64,000 bases of DNA from Saprospiraceae bacterium (GTDB lineage: Bacteria; Bacteroidota; Bacteroidia; Chitinophagales; Saprospiraceae): NCBI GenBank assembly GCA_016714985.1, contig JADKBS010000027.1:62001-126000 (forward strand). The letters run 5' to 3'. How positions within the stretch are numbered: position 1 is the first letter of the stretch; every line of letters starts with the position of its first letter. The position numbers were made by a program, and so were the translations under genes. Positions 9,088 through 17,324 of this stretch are shown here, piece by piece. The notes below the pieces were generated by a model. That model was not told the origin of the DNA. It did no database searches and saw nothing but the letters and a program-made list of their open reading frames with translations.

Positions 9088-10800
9088 TCAAATAGGTAAA
9101 AAAGAATCAATCATGATGTTTCCATTGTTTCCTATTTTCTGTGCAGCCTCATCAATTTTCTCTTGAATCAAATCTTCTACCTTTTTTCCATTTGGTTTTA
9201 AATAATTTATAAGTTGTGAAATACCTTCTTTCTTTAAATCTAAGGCGTATGTTTGAACTCTTGGAATTTGATTCGTTAAAATGTGAAATTCTTCTACTTC
9301 TTCCTTTGTACTTTGAGGGAAGGAGAATTTTAAATGCTTTTCTGTTTCTTCTAAATCAAAGGGAATCAGTGGTGTATCAATGTAATTTTTCGGGAGGCCT
9401 AGTGTTGATACTCTATAAGTTCTTGAAGTTACAATTAACCTGAAACCTTCATCATAATTTTCATTGATTAAATCTTGAATAAAACTTTTCGTTTTGCTTT
9501 TTTCTGCTGCTGTTACACTGTTGTCTGCGGCATCAATAATTAATACTAGTAGAGCGTTGGGATTTATATTTTTCAAAAAAATCCTTATTGCGTCTTCGAC
9601 TCTTCTTTTAAATTCTCGAATTAAAATATGAGATTCATTATTGTTATTAAGTAAAAAAGGTGAGCCTATTTTCTTCGCCATCTCATTGGAGATTTGCAAG
9701 ATAGCTTCTTTATGTAAGTGCCTACTATCAGAGGGATTTAGGTAAGCCCCAGACCCATAGCAATCAAATAAAAAACACCTCCGATTCAATAGGGAAATTT
9801 TTTTCTTTATAAGTTGTGAAATGGTTGATTTGCCAATTCCTGCTCCACCGTGTAAACAAATAGGTTTCCCAGTTTTATTTTTGATTATATTATCAATTAA
9901 AGTTTCAACTTGCTTACGTTCAATTAATTTTTCAATTTTTTCGAAACTTTGAGGGACAGGAAATAGACCTTCTATGCTCATTTGTAAGCATTGTAGAAGG
10001 TCAATCTCGGTTATAATATTTTTGCTATCTTCAATTGCTTCCGGAAGCATTTTCCGAAGTAACATCCGATATAATGAATCATTTTGTTGCGGATTTAGAA
10101 TACCGACATTTCTTAATGCTTCAATAATTTTTAATTCTTGAAAATAGTTTGAATCAGTTCCACAATCTTCAAAATCAAGCAACCTTAAAAAATCAAGGAA
10201 TTCATTAGGTTTTAGCCTTGTGGCTGATAGAAGTTTATTTAATTCAACTTGTCTATTAGGAAATTCATTAAGTATTGTTTTAAGATTAATTTTGGATTTC
10301 TTCTTCTCTATGTATCTTTGTATATCTATAATAATTTGCTTTTGAGTTGGACTTATTTTCCTATTACTTACAAGCTTTATGGATAATTTCTTTTGCACCA
10401 AATCACGACCAAATTCGCCTACAAAAGTCTTATATATTTGAGAAAATCTATGAACCACTGAACCATCAGTCGAACCACTTTTTTTTCCAGCGTATAGTTT
10501 AGAAAAAGTCCAATTTTCACTAGTCCTTCTAGTACTGTACTTTAATTGAGAAATAACCACTTTTTGGGCTTCATTGAAATTCTCTCCACCAAAATACTCT
10601 GCAATGTCAACACCAAGAAGCTTTGTTCCTAATGGGTCAAGTTTGGATGCATTTTTTGGTTCAACACCTTCAACGGTAATGGCTTTTAGTCCATTGTCTT
10701 CAAAGTTTAATAGACCAAAACATTTTCTAATTGCCCAAAGAACATGAAAATCATCACCAGCATTTGATTCGGGAGCTTCCGATATTGTCTTCCTTTTCAT
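9088..10800 (-). CDS. Avs-like STAND NTPase, part 1 of 5 (nuclease and P-loop)
   Basis: A 570-codon frame with a clear start. Residues 1-150 look like a Cap4/DUF4297-type nuclease: GDDFHVLWAIRKCFG, TVEGVEP, GVDIAEYF (D65) and VISQLKYST, giving a PD-(D/E)xK-like D...QxK site (K87). The STAND/NACHT NTPase follows, with Walker A GGAGIGKST at 317-325 and Walker B LLVLIIDAADN near 417-426. It ends at a TGA, after which the same frame continues. Proteins of this architecture (Avs family) sense phage proteins and degrade DNA. The remaining sensor region is spread over four further frames down to 4362. Confidence 0.75.
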   Translation of the reverse strand: MKRKTISEAPESNAGDDFHVLWAIRKCFGLLNFEDNGLKAITVEGVEPKNASKLDPLGTKLLGVDIAEYFGGENFNEAQKVVISQLKYSTRRTSENWTFSKLYAGKKSGSTDGSVVHRFSQIYKTFVGEFGRDLVQKKLSIKLVSNRKISPTQKQIIIDIQRYIEKKKSKINLKTILNEFPNRQVELNKLLSATRLKPNEFLDFLRLLDFEDCGTDSNYFQELKIIEALRNVGILNPQQNDSLYRMLLRKMLPEAIEDSKNIITEIDLLQCLQMSIEGLFPVPQSFEKIEKLIERKQVETLIDNIIKNKTGKPICLHGGAGIGKSTISQLIKKKISLLNRRCFLFDCYGSGAYLNPSDSRHLHKEAILQISNEMAKKIGSPFLLNNNNESHILIREFKRRVEDAIRIFLKNINPNALLVLIIDAADNSVTAAEKSKTKSFIQDLINENYDEGFRLIVTSRTYRVSTLGLPKNYIDTPLIPFDLEETEKHLKFSFPQSTKEEVEEFHILTNQIPRVQTYALDLKKEGISQLINYLKPNGKKVEDLIQEKIDEAAQKIGNNGNIMIDSFLPI

Positions 10801-10812
10801 TTTAAATTAAAA

Positions 10813-11610
10813 TTATGATTTGTTTGAGTATTTTAACTTAAAGACTTCGGGAATATTTCCACTTGAGAGCACCCGCACGAGCAGCAGTTCGAGGTCGGTG
10901 CCCTTGTAGCCAGTGGCAGACAGCACGTTGTGCAGGTTGCTGATGCGCTGGGCGGCCTCTATGCTGGCCTTTTCCTCTTCTTCGAGCATCTGCCCGGCGA
11001 AGTCGAGCAGGAAGGCGAATTCCCGGATGCGTTGGGGGAGTTCGGTGATGGGGATGGTGGCTTGGAGGGCGGAATTTATTCCGCCATTGGAATTACGTGC
11101 GGAGGCGGAATGAATTCCGCCCTCCAAATCGGAGGCGGAATGAATTCCGCCCTCCAAATCGTACAGCCGGAACACCTTGAAATTGCAGATAATCAGCCGC
11201 TTCGGCCTGTCCTTCGCCTCCAGTTCCCCGATATAGTCCATCGCTTGCCGCAGCGCTTCGTCGAAATCGTCGGCCATGTTCTTGTTGCCCGCCTTGTGTT
11301 CCACCAGCAGCTTGCCCGGCCAGAACAGGTCAATAAAGCCCCGGCGGTTGTCGCTGCGCTTGGCCCTCGCCTCGTGGCGGGCAAACTGTCGGCGTCGGAT
11401 GTTGAAGATTTGCAGGAATTCGTCCCAGAAGGAATGGGCCTCGCCTTTTTCGTCCATTTCGTGCACCCATTCGGCGGCAAAGCGGGAGGCGGCCTCGGCG
11501 TACTGTTGCCATTGGGCGGCGGGGAGGGCGGCTGCGGTCAGACTTTCCAAGTTTTTGAAACTTGGAACGTCTTTAGCTGCGGTATTTGACTGGGCGGTTG
11601 CTTGCTTCAC
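10813..11610 (-). pseudogene. Truncated MmeI-like restriction-modification protein
   Basis: The frame encodes the N-terminal nuclease region of a type IIL/MmeI-like DNA methyltransferase-nuclease: WDEFLQIFNIRRRQFARHEA, then GFIDLFWPGKLLVEHKAG (D...ExK site), RLIICNFKVFRLYDLE and the helical spacer ending GYKGTDLELLLVRVL. It then diverges and stops. The helicase-like linker, methyltransferase and target-recognition domains are absent, so the gene is a stump cut off beside the Avs-like block. The start is uncertain; I use GTG 11610. The frame carries an in-frame insertion of palindromic repeats. Confidence 0.7.
11064..11160. repeat. Palindromic repeat array inside MmeI-like stump
   Basis: A 30-base unit is present twice in exact tandem (11101-11130 and 11131-11160). 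Each copy contains the near-palindrome GGCGGAATGAATTCCGCC, and a diverged third palindrome, GGCGGAATTTATTCCGCC, lies at 11068-11085. The units keep the coding frame and add several copies of a GGIHSAS-like peptide just after RLYDLE. Confidence 0.9.
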
Positions 11611-12005
11611 GGGGGTCGTGGTGGTTTTTGTTGTGGGGCGAAAGATAGCCACACATGGCAGAAAAACAAAATCTGGGCGAAATTTTCCAGGTTTTGGGCC
11701 GCTCCCCGCCCCTATTCCGTCCTTTCCCTTTACTTTACTAATAAAACATTTGGGGAAAACATTGGCTGAGTAAATACATAACCTATTATAGAACAAGTCA
11801 GCGGCCAAATCGGAATAGCGCCCAAGGCGGCGGAGGGTATCCTGCAATCGGTAAGGCTGATGCCACTACAGTCCATGCCGCCAAACTGGGGCAATCAGTA
11901 ATGGCCATTTGCAGGGCAGGCAGCTATTTTTCCACCAAGCTGCCGCAAAAAGCAGGGCAATTCCATTTTCGCCCTACCTTCGCCCCCGTTTAATACATTG
12001 GTAAA
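11611..12005. other. Intergenic stretch before the HD/Pycsar gene
   Basis: About 395 bases lie between the probable start of the MmeI-like stump and the HD-domain gene. The minus-strand frame stays open into it, but the residues are not typical of the MmeI family. No hairpin, repeat or RNA gene was recognised. Confidence 0.4.
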
Positions 12006-13160
12006 ATGCAAACCCAACTCGCTAAAAACGCCGAAGCATATGTTGTTGACCTGCTCAAGTCGGGCCTCACGCCCGACCACGGCTACCACGACCTGAAGCA
12101 CACCCTTTATGTGCGGGACGCCACGCAGGAGCTTGGCCGCCGCTACCAACTCGGCGACGAGGAACTGGAACTGCTGGAACTGGCCGCCCTTTTCCATGAC
12201 ACGGGCTTCACGAAGACCTACGTGGGACACGAGGACGTGAGCAAGGAAATCGCCACGGCATTCCTGCAAACCGCCCATTTTCCGAAGGAAAAAATAGACA
12301 CCGTGAACAGCCTCATCGAGGTGACCAAGGTGGGCGTGGAGCCGGAACCGCTGCTGGAAAAAATCATGAAGGACGCCGATTTCAATACAACGGGGCCGAC
12401 CTATGAGGAGAAGTCGGCGGCGCTGCGCAAAGAGTGGGAAGTGTTCAACGGCCAGCGTTTCACGGAGGATGGTTGGTTGAAAAACGGGCTGGAATTCTGG
12501 GAAGGACACCGCTTTTATACGGGCGAGGCGCAGGCACTTTATGGCGAAGCCAAGCGAAAGACCTTGAAGACCTTGAAAAAAGCCTACGAACGCATCAACC
12601 CCAATGTGGAAGACCTTGAATTTGCCATCAGCAAGAGCAAGAGCGCCCAGATGATGTTCAAGACGACGCTCCGCAACCAGATTGACCTGACCAATATTGC
12701 CGACAACAAGGCGAACATCATGCTTTCCATCAACTCGCTGCTCATCACCATCGGCATCCCGATGCTGGGCAGCAACCTTAAGGAGCACCCCAACTTGGTC
12801 TTTCCGGCGGCTGTGCTGCTGTTGACCTGCATACTCTCCATCGTGTTTGCCACCTTGGCCACCCGACCCGTGAAGATGCACGGCATTACCGACCCCACCC
12901 TGATTGATACGGGCAAATCCAACTTGTTCTTTTTCGGAAATTTCTTCAAAATGAGCCGGGAAGACTACATGAAGGGCCTGATGCAGGTGATGCAAACGGA
13001 GGAGAATATTGATATGTCCATCGTGAACGACCTCTACTTCCTGGGCCGCACCCTCGGCAACAAATACCACCGCCTCCGCATCACCTACCAGATTTTCATG
13101 CTCGGCATGGTGGCCACGGTGTTGACCTTCGGGATTCTTTACGTCACTGGGAACTATTAG
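12006..13160 (+). CDS. HD phosphohydrolase fused to Pycsar-type membrane effector domain
   Basis: A 384-residue protein. Residues 1-210 form an HD domain (HGYHDLKHT near 25-33, LAALFHDTGFTKTY near 60-73). Residues 215-380 match the Pycsar effector transmembrane domain pattern: TTLRNQIDLTNIADNKANIMLSINSLLI, two adjacent membrane helices near 245-285, and a last helix near 360-380. In Pycsar phage defence such effectors respond to cCMP or cUMP and damage the membrane. Here no nucleotide cyclase gene adjoins and an HD phosphohydrolase is fused instead, so the role may be different. It is monocistronic. Confidence 0.8.
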   Translation: MQTQLAKNAEAYVVDLLKSGLTPDHGYHDLKHTLYVRDATQELGRRYQLGDEELELLELAALFHDTGFTKTYVGHEDVSKEIATAFLQTAHFPKEKIDTVNSLIEVTKVGVEPEPLLEKIMKDADFNTTGPTYEEKSAALRKEWEVFNGQRFTEDGWLKNGLEFWEGHRFYTGEAQALYGEAKRKTLKTLKKAYERINPNVEDLEFAISKSKSAQMMFKTTLRNQIDLTNIADNKANIMLSINSLLITIGIPMLGSNLKEHPNLVFPAAVLLLTCILSIVFATLATRPVKMHGITDPTLIDTGKSNLFFFGNFFKMSREDYMKGLMQVMQTEENIDMSIVNDLYFLGRTLGNKYHRLRITYQIFMLGMVATVLTFGILYVTGNY

Positions 13161-13305
13161 GTGGACCGCTTACAACTCGAAACATGAATGCCAATAAACG
13201 GTTGCCATGTCTTCTCCAATCATGCACCAGTGGTACCGAAGGTTGAAGAAGCCACCTATTTCATAGCCCAAGCTGCCAAGTTTTGGGCAAGGCCCCCATT
13301 GTAGG

Positions 13306-13346
13306 CCGGAACCCCAGTTCCGGCGGAATCCTGTCAAACTGGGGTT
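13306..13346. other. Two mutually exclusive hairpins in the convergent intergenic region
   Basis: CCGGAAC (13306-13312) pairs with GTTCCGG (13317-13323). The overlapping AACCCCAGTT (13310-13319) pairs instead with AACTGGGGTT (13337-13346). The region separates the HD/Pycsar gene from the convergent GH17 gene. No run of T or A follows closely, so a simple terminator is not assured. Confidence 0.5.
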
Positions 13347-13395
13347 TAGGTGTTGGTTTGGCCATGGCCCAAACCTTGCTGCTCGCACTACAGGC

Positions 13396-13764
13396 TCAGA
13401 ACTTTAATTCATGGTGCATGTCCCACAGCCCCCAATGCGCACCCACATCGCCTTCAGGCCCAACCTTCCACGACTCATCGAAGGAGGAGAAATAAAACAT
13501 TTCTATACCTGCCTCCCGTGACCATTGCTGGGAGTTAATGAAGTATTTCATGAAATTTTCCGCAGAGGGTTCGGCGCCATCTAGGCTTTTTCCCTGGCTC
13601 GGCCAGCCCGTCTCGGTGATGATTACTTTTTTGCCATTGGCAGCCTGCACAGCCTGCTGGTACATCTGTTTCATATAAACCAATGAGTAATCGATATGGC
13701 AGCCCTCCCAGAAGGGTAGCAATTTGCCAAAATGACATCGCATGCCGCCGTGATTTCGGGGCAA
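13396..13764 (-). CDS. Cytoplasmic GH17 enzyme, C-terminal part
   Basis: Second half of the GH17 enzyme that starts at 14279. It carries the nucleophile motif VIITETGWPSQG and the end of the barrel, FYFSSFDESWKVG...HWGLWDMHHELKF. The genuine coding part begins near 13710, where FWEGCHIDYSLVYMKQMYQ continues ANCYP from the other frame. One base is missing in the CCC run at that junction; restoring it gives a 294-residue protein. Confidence 0.75.
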   Translation of the reverse strand: MPRNHGGMRCHFGKLLPFWEGCHIDYSLVYMKQMYQQAVQAANGKKVIITETGWPSQGKSLDGAEPSAENFMKYFINSQQWSREAGIEMFYFSSFDESWKVGPEGDVGAHWGLWDMHHELKF

Positions 13765-14279
13765 TCGGTAAACTCATAGTAGGCATCCACGTAGCCGACC
13801 GTCACCGCTGGGATAGCCTTTTTCACCCGATGAATGTACTCCAACAGTTGTTCCTCGCTCAAGTCTTTCCGGTAGAGCACTTCGTTGCCAACGGCAGCAA
13901 TGTCCACGTAACCTTCTTTGGCCAATTGTATCAGGCCGGCTATTTCCTTCTCGTTCAGGTCTTGGTCTTTTCCCAACCAGGCACCAACAAGGGTTTTCAA
14001 GCCGAACTCACGAGCCACTTTTGGTACCAGTTCGTTGCCCTCGATACAGGAAAATGAACGCACCCATTTGGTGTAAGGGGCAATGATGTTCATCCGCCGC
14101 CGGATTTGTTCAACAGTTAAAATTTCGCCTGGTTGCTGGCCTTCTTCATAAGCACTGTAACAGAGGCCATGCATGCCTTCTTCCAGTGTCTGGTTGAAGA
14201 GGCTTTGCAACTGTTCGGGCGATTTGCCGGAGTAGTCTGTTCCCGCAAGGGTTAGGTGTTTTCCTATTCTTAATGACAT
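13671..14279 (-). CDS. Cytoplasmic GH17 beta-1,3-glucan enzyme, N-terminal part
   Basis: First half of a compact GH17 enzyme acting on beta-1,3-glucan. The acid/base glutamate is E133 in DIAAVGNEVLYR. No signal peptide precedes GKHLTLAGTDYSG, so unlike the lipoprotein GH17 upstream in the locus this one should act in the cytoplasm, on imported oligosaccharides. The genuine frame ends near ANCYP, after which a missing base throws it out of phase with 13396-13764. It is the last gene of the glucan cluster, 66 bases after the transporter. Hydrolase versus transglycosylase activity cannot be told from sequence. Confidence 0.75.
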   Translation of the reverse strand: MSLRIGKHLTLAGTDYSGKSPEQLQSLFNQTLEEGMHGLCYSAYEEGQQPGEILTVEQIRRRMNIIAPYTKWVRSFSCIEGNELVPKVAREFGLKTLVGAWLGKDQDLNEKEIAGLIQLAKEGYVDIAAVGNEVLYRKDLSEEQLLEYIHRVKKAIPAVTVGYVDAYYEFTDCPEITAACDVILANCYPSGRAAISITHWFI

Positions 14280-14345
14280 GATTTATCTTTTTTACGGTGA
14301 TAATCCACCATGATTTAGCGGCTAACCGAAAACCTTCATTAGGAT

Positions 14346-15791
14346 TTAATCGCCGCTCGTTAATGTTGAAGCAGCAGCTTTCTTTTGCTCAATCGCTGCC
14401 CTTATTTCATGGGCACGTTCTTCGGTCACATCATAATTGCGCATTATGAAAATGGCCGCCAATGTACCAATGATGGGAACCGCCGAGAAAAATAACCTTA
14501 ATCCAGCTACGGCGCCCTCCGGCTGTACTTCAGCATTCGGGATGAACCCAACCAAACTCAATATAAGGCCGCTGAGCCCCCCGGCAATGGCAAAACCGAA
14601 TTTCACCATCCACCAATAGATGGCGCCAAAAATACCTTCCCGCCTTTTGCCATTATTCAGTTCGTCCAAATCGCAAACATCCGCTGTCATGGACATCATC
14701 AGGGTGAACAAACTGCCGATGCCAAAGGAAAAGAACGGTAACGCAAAAAAGAACATATAGGGCTTGCCCGGCACGAACAGGAACCAAAATAAGATGTATC
14801 CGATAATGGAAATTCCCTGCGAGAGCATAAAGGCATTCTTCTTGCCCATTTTTTTGGACATCCACGCCACAGTGGGTATTACTGCAAAAGTGGTCACTAT
14901 GGCTCCCAGACTCCCGAATAAAGTCGGCCAAACGCCCGCTGCTCCTGCATCGCCTTTGAACAAATGATAAACAATGATAAAAAAGGAGAAGGAAGCGACC
15001 GTATTGAAGGCATTGAAAATGAAAAAAGTCGAAAGACATAATTTCCTGAAGGGTCGAATCTTAAAGGCTTCCTTGAACCCGTTCAGTATTTCTTTTAGCC
15101 CGCCTCCAATATTCTTCATACTCAATGGAATTAGGCTGGTATCGTCTTTAGTGGATTTGCTTTTGATAAAAAAAGCGGGAATCATAGCCAGAATCATACA
15201 GGGTATGCCAACCCATAAGGAGAGGGTTCGGGTAGCTGTATCTGCATTTTCAAACCAATCGGGGTCATACATCACTACCCAAAACCAAGGAGCTATGACC
15301 CAAGCCCACTGCCCGATCCACTGTGCTACCGCCATGATGTTGGTGCGCTCGTGGAAATCATCGCTCATCTCATAGCCCATTGCCACGTATGGCACACTGA
15401 AAATAGTCAGGCCCGTATAGAATGCAATAGACCAAAGCATGAAATAAATGAAATTATACATAACCCCGTCATCCCGGTGCAACTGCCACATCGCCACAAA
15501 CGAGATGCCCATGATGATGGCGCCTATAAAGACATAATGCCTGCGCCTGCCCCATACGGAGCGGGTATTGTCAGAAATAAACCCCATGATAGGGTCGGTA
15601 ATGGAGTCATATACCCGTGGAAGGAAATAAACCATTCCCAACATCCAACCGGGAAAACCTAAATCCTGTACCAGTACAACCATGAATATTCCTAGGGCAG
15701 CCGGGAACATTTGATTGGCAAGCATTCCCAATCCGAAGGCAACCTTTTGCCCGAAGGGAACTTTGTGCGTCGCAATTGTTGAATCACTCAT
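14346..15791 (-). CDS. GPH-family sugar:cation symporter (MFS)
   Basis: A 481-residue protein with about twelve hydrophobic helices. The signature of the glycoside-pentoside-hexuronide symporters is clear: RVYDSITDPIMGFISD followed by GRRRHYVFIG between helices 2 and 3. It belongs in the inner membrane and should import glucan-derived oligosaccharides or glucosides with H+ or Na+. Its start overlaps the stop of the GH30 gene by one base, which argues for co-translation. Its only plausible substrates in context are products of the neighbouring glucanases. Confidence 0.85.
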   Translation of the reverse strand: MSDSTIATHKVPFGQKVAFGLGMLANQMFPAALGIFMVVLVQDLGFPGWMLGMVYFLPRVYDSITDPIMGFISDNTRSVWGRRRHYVFIGAIIMGISFVAMWQLHRDDGVMYNFIYFMLWSIAFYTGLTIFSVPYVAMGYEMSDDFHERTNIMAVAQWIGQWAWVIAPWFWVVMYDPDWFENADTATRTLSLWVGIPCMILAMIPAFFIKSKSTKDDTSLIPLSMKNIGGGLKEILNGFKEAFKIRPFRKLCLSTFFIFNAFNTVASFSFFIIVYHLFKGDAGAAGVWPTLFGSLGAIVTTFAVIPTVAWMSKKMGKKNAFMLSQGISIIGYILFWFLFVPGKPYMFFFALPFFSFGIGSLFTLMMSMTADVCDLDELNNGKRREGIFGAIYWWMVKFGFAIAGGLSGLILSLVGFIPNAEVQPEGAVAGLRLFFSAVPIIGTLAAIFIMRNYDVTEERAHEIRAAIEQKKAAASTLTSGD

Positions 15792-17302
15792 TAGTTGGTA
15801 TTTCGTTTATTAATCAAAATGGTTTGAATCGCTTTGTTACTGATTTTTAAGGTAGAAGATTTTTCGCCAAGCGAAATCATCACTTGTTTTTCTTTTTCAG
15901 TGGGATTAAAAAGCACCACGGCAATGGAGCCGTCCGGGTTTTGGGCGGCAGTGACCATTAAATCTTTATCCGGGTTTTCAAAGCCAATACGCTCCGCACC
16001 TGGCCGGATGTATTTGCTGAAATGAGATAAGGTGTAATAAAGCGGCGTGAAATATACCTCGTCCTTTTCCGGGTCAACGATGACGGGGGCGGTACACCAG
16101 TTTTTGAACCAGTTGGGGCCGCCTTGCCTGTCCAGCACCATGTTCCAGTCCACCCAGCCGTCCACCCAATTGTTGAGACAGCCGATGATGTCGCCTGCAT
16201 AGCGGTTGACCGGTGCGTATTTTGGGTGCAAAGGTTTGTCCTTCTCCGGTGCCCAGTCCCAGCCCCAGTCGGTGGCTTCCTTGCGCCAGTACCAGTCATC
16301 GTCCTGCCATTTGGGTACTTCGGCATCCACGCAGGCCTCCGATTGAATCAAATGCTTGCCCGGGGCTTTGCTGTGGGCATACTGCAAGGCATCGGGAAAA
16401 ACATCGAAAGTGCTGGCATACCAGTGAATGGCCGTGCCAGCATAATACTTCGAGGAGGCTTCATCCCGGTACATCACATCCACCCATTCCTTTAAATGCT
16501 CCCGGTTTTGGTCGTATCCCAAAATCTTCACCTGCCCTTTGCTGTCAGCTTCCAGTTTTGGCCCTAAATGGTTCTGCACAAACACCGTCATTTCCTCTGG
16601 GGTGTAGTGCATGCTCTCCCAGTTATTGCCATTGCCCAGCGGTTCGTTCTCCACCGTGATGCCCCAGATGTCAATGCCCTCCGCTTTGTAGGCATCCATG
16701 TATTTTGAAAAAAACAAGGCCCAGGTGTCGTAGTATTCCGGCAATAACTTGCCGCCGACCCATTTTTTATTGTCCTTCATCCAAGGTGGCGCAGTCCACG
16801 GCGATGAGATGATTTTGAAGCCGTCTTTGGAGATGGCCATGGCGTCCTTAATCATGGGGATAATGTCGTCCCGGTCTTCCTCGATGGAAAAATTTTTCAA
16901 TTCGGTGTCGCCTTCCACGGGCGCATAGCTATATTGACTCAAAGAAAAATCGCAGGAGTTGATGTGGGTGCGGGTGAGGGAATACCGGGCGCCATTTTCC
17001 CCAAAATAGGCTTCCAAAACCTTGTTGCGGTTTTCCTTGCCCAAGCGGTTCAATAACGAGGCCGATGACTCCGTAAACGACCCTCCGAACCCGGTGATGG
17101 TCTGGAATTTTTCATCGGGCAGGAGCTTGATGGCCACAGCCACGGCTTCTTCACCGGCGGTGAACGCCGTCAATAGCTGGAGCTTGTTACCGCTTGAAGA
17201 AGTTTCAAAAACCTCCACTTCCAGTTTTTTATCCTTTGTGGTGCAGGCACTGAGCATGGCAATCAATGAAAATGCGAACCCGTATATTATTAAAGTTCTC
17301 AT
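15791..17302 (-). CDS. GH30 lipoprotein, probable endo-beta-1,6-glucanase
   Basis: A 503-residue GH30 enzyme. It starts with a lipoprotein signal (IAMLSAC, C20), then the GH30 hallmark TITGFGGSFTESSA. The acid/base glutamate is E220 in GITVENEPLG and the nucleophile is E322 in HLIQSEACVD. The family covers glucosylceramidases and beta-1,6-glucanases; among laminarin-type enzymes beta-1,6 branch removal is the best guess. It likely sits on the outer membrane or in the periplasm. Confidence 0.85.
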   Translation of the reverse strand: MRTLIIYGFAFSLIAMLSACTTKDKKLEVEVFETSSSGNKLQLLTAFTAGEEAVAVAIKLLPDEKFQTITGFGGSFTESSASLLNRLGKENRNKVLEAYFGENGARYSLTRTHINSCDFSLSQYSYAPVEGDTELKNFSIEEDRDDIIPMIKDAMAISKDGFKIISSPWTAPPWMKDNKKWVGGKLLPEYYDTWALFFSKYMDAYKAEGIDIWGITVENEPLGNGNNWESMHYTPEEMTVFVQNHLGPKLEADSKGQVKILGYDQNREHLKEWVDVMYRDEASSKYYAGTAIHWYASTFDVFPDALQYAHSKAPGKHLIQSEACVDAEVPKWQDDDWYWRKEATDWGWDWAPEKDKPLHPKYAPVNRYAGDIIGCLNNWVDGWVDWNMVLDRQGGPNWFKNWCTAPVIVDPEKDEVYFTPLYYTLSHFSKYIRPGAERIGFENPDKDLMVTAAQNPDGSIAVVLFNPTEKEKQVMISLGEKSSTLKISNKAIQTILINKRNTN

Positions 17303-17324
17303 GTTGAAATTTATGGGCGAAAAA

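Noticed and set aside
7922..9090. Stop-codon reassignment or programmed readthrough in the Avs-like gene
   Set aside because: Three stops of two kinds (TGA, TAA) plus frameshifts occur in one gene while other genes end normally at these codons; decay or error explains it more simply.
11895..13070. Minus-strand frame of 391 codons
   Set aside because: Antisense shadow of the HD/Pycsar gene, whose domains are clear.
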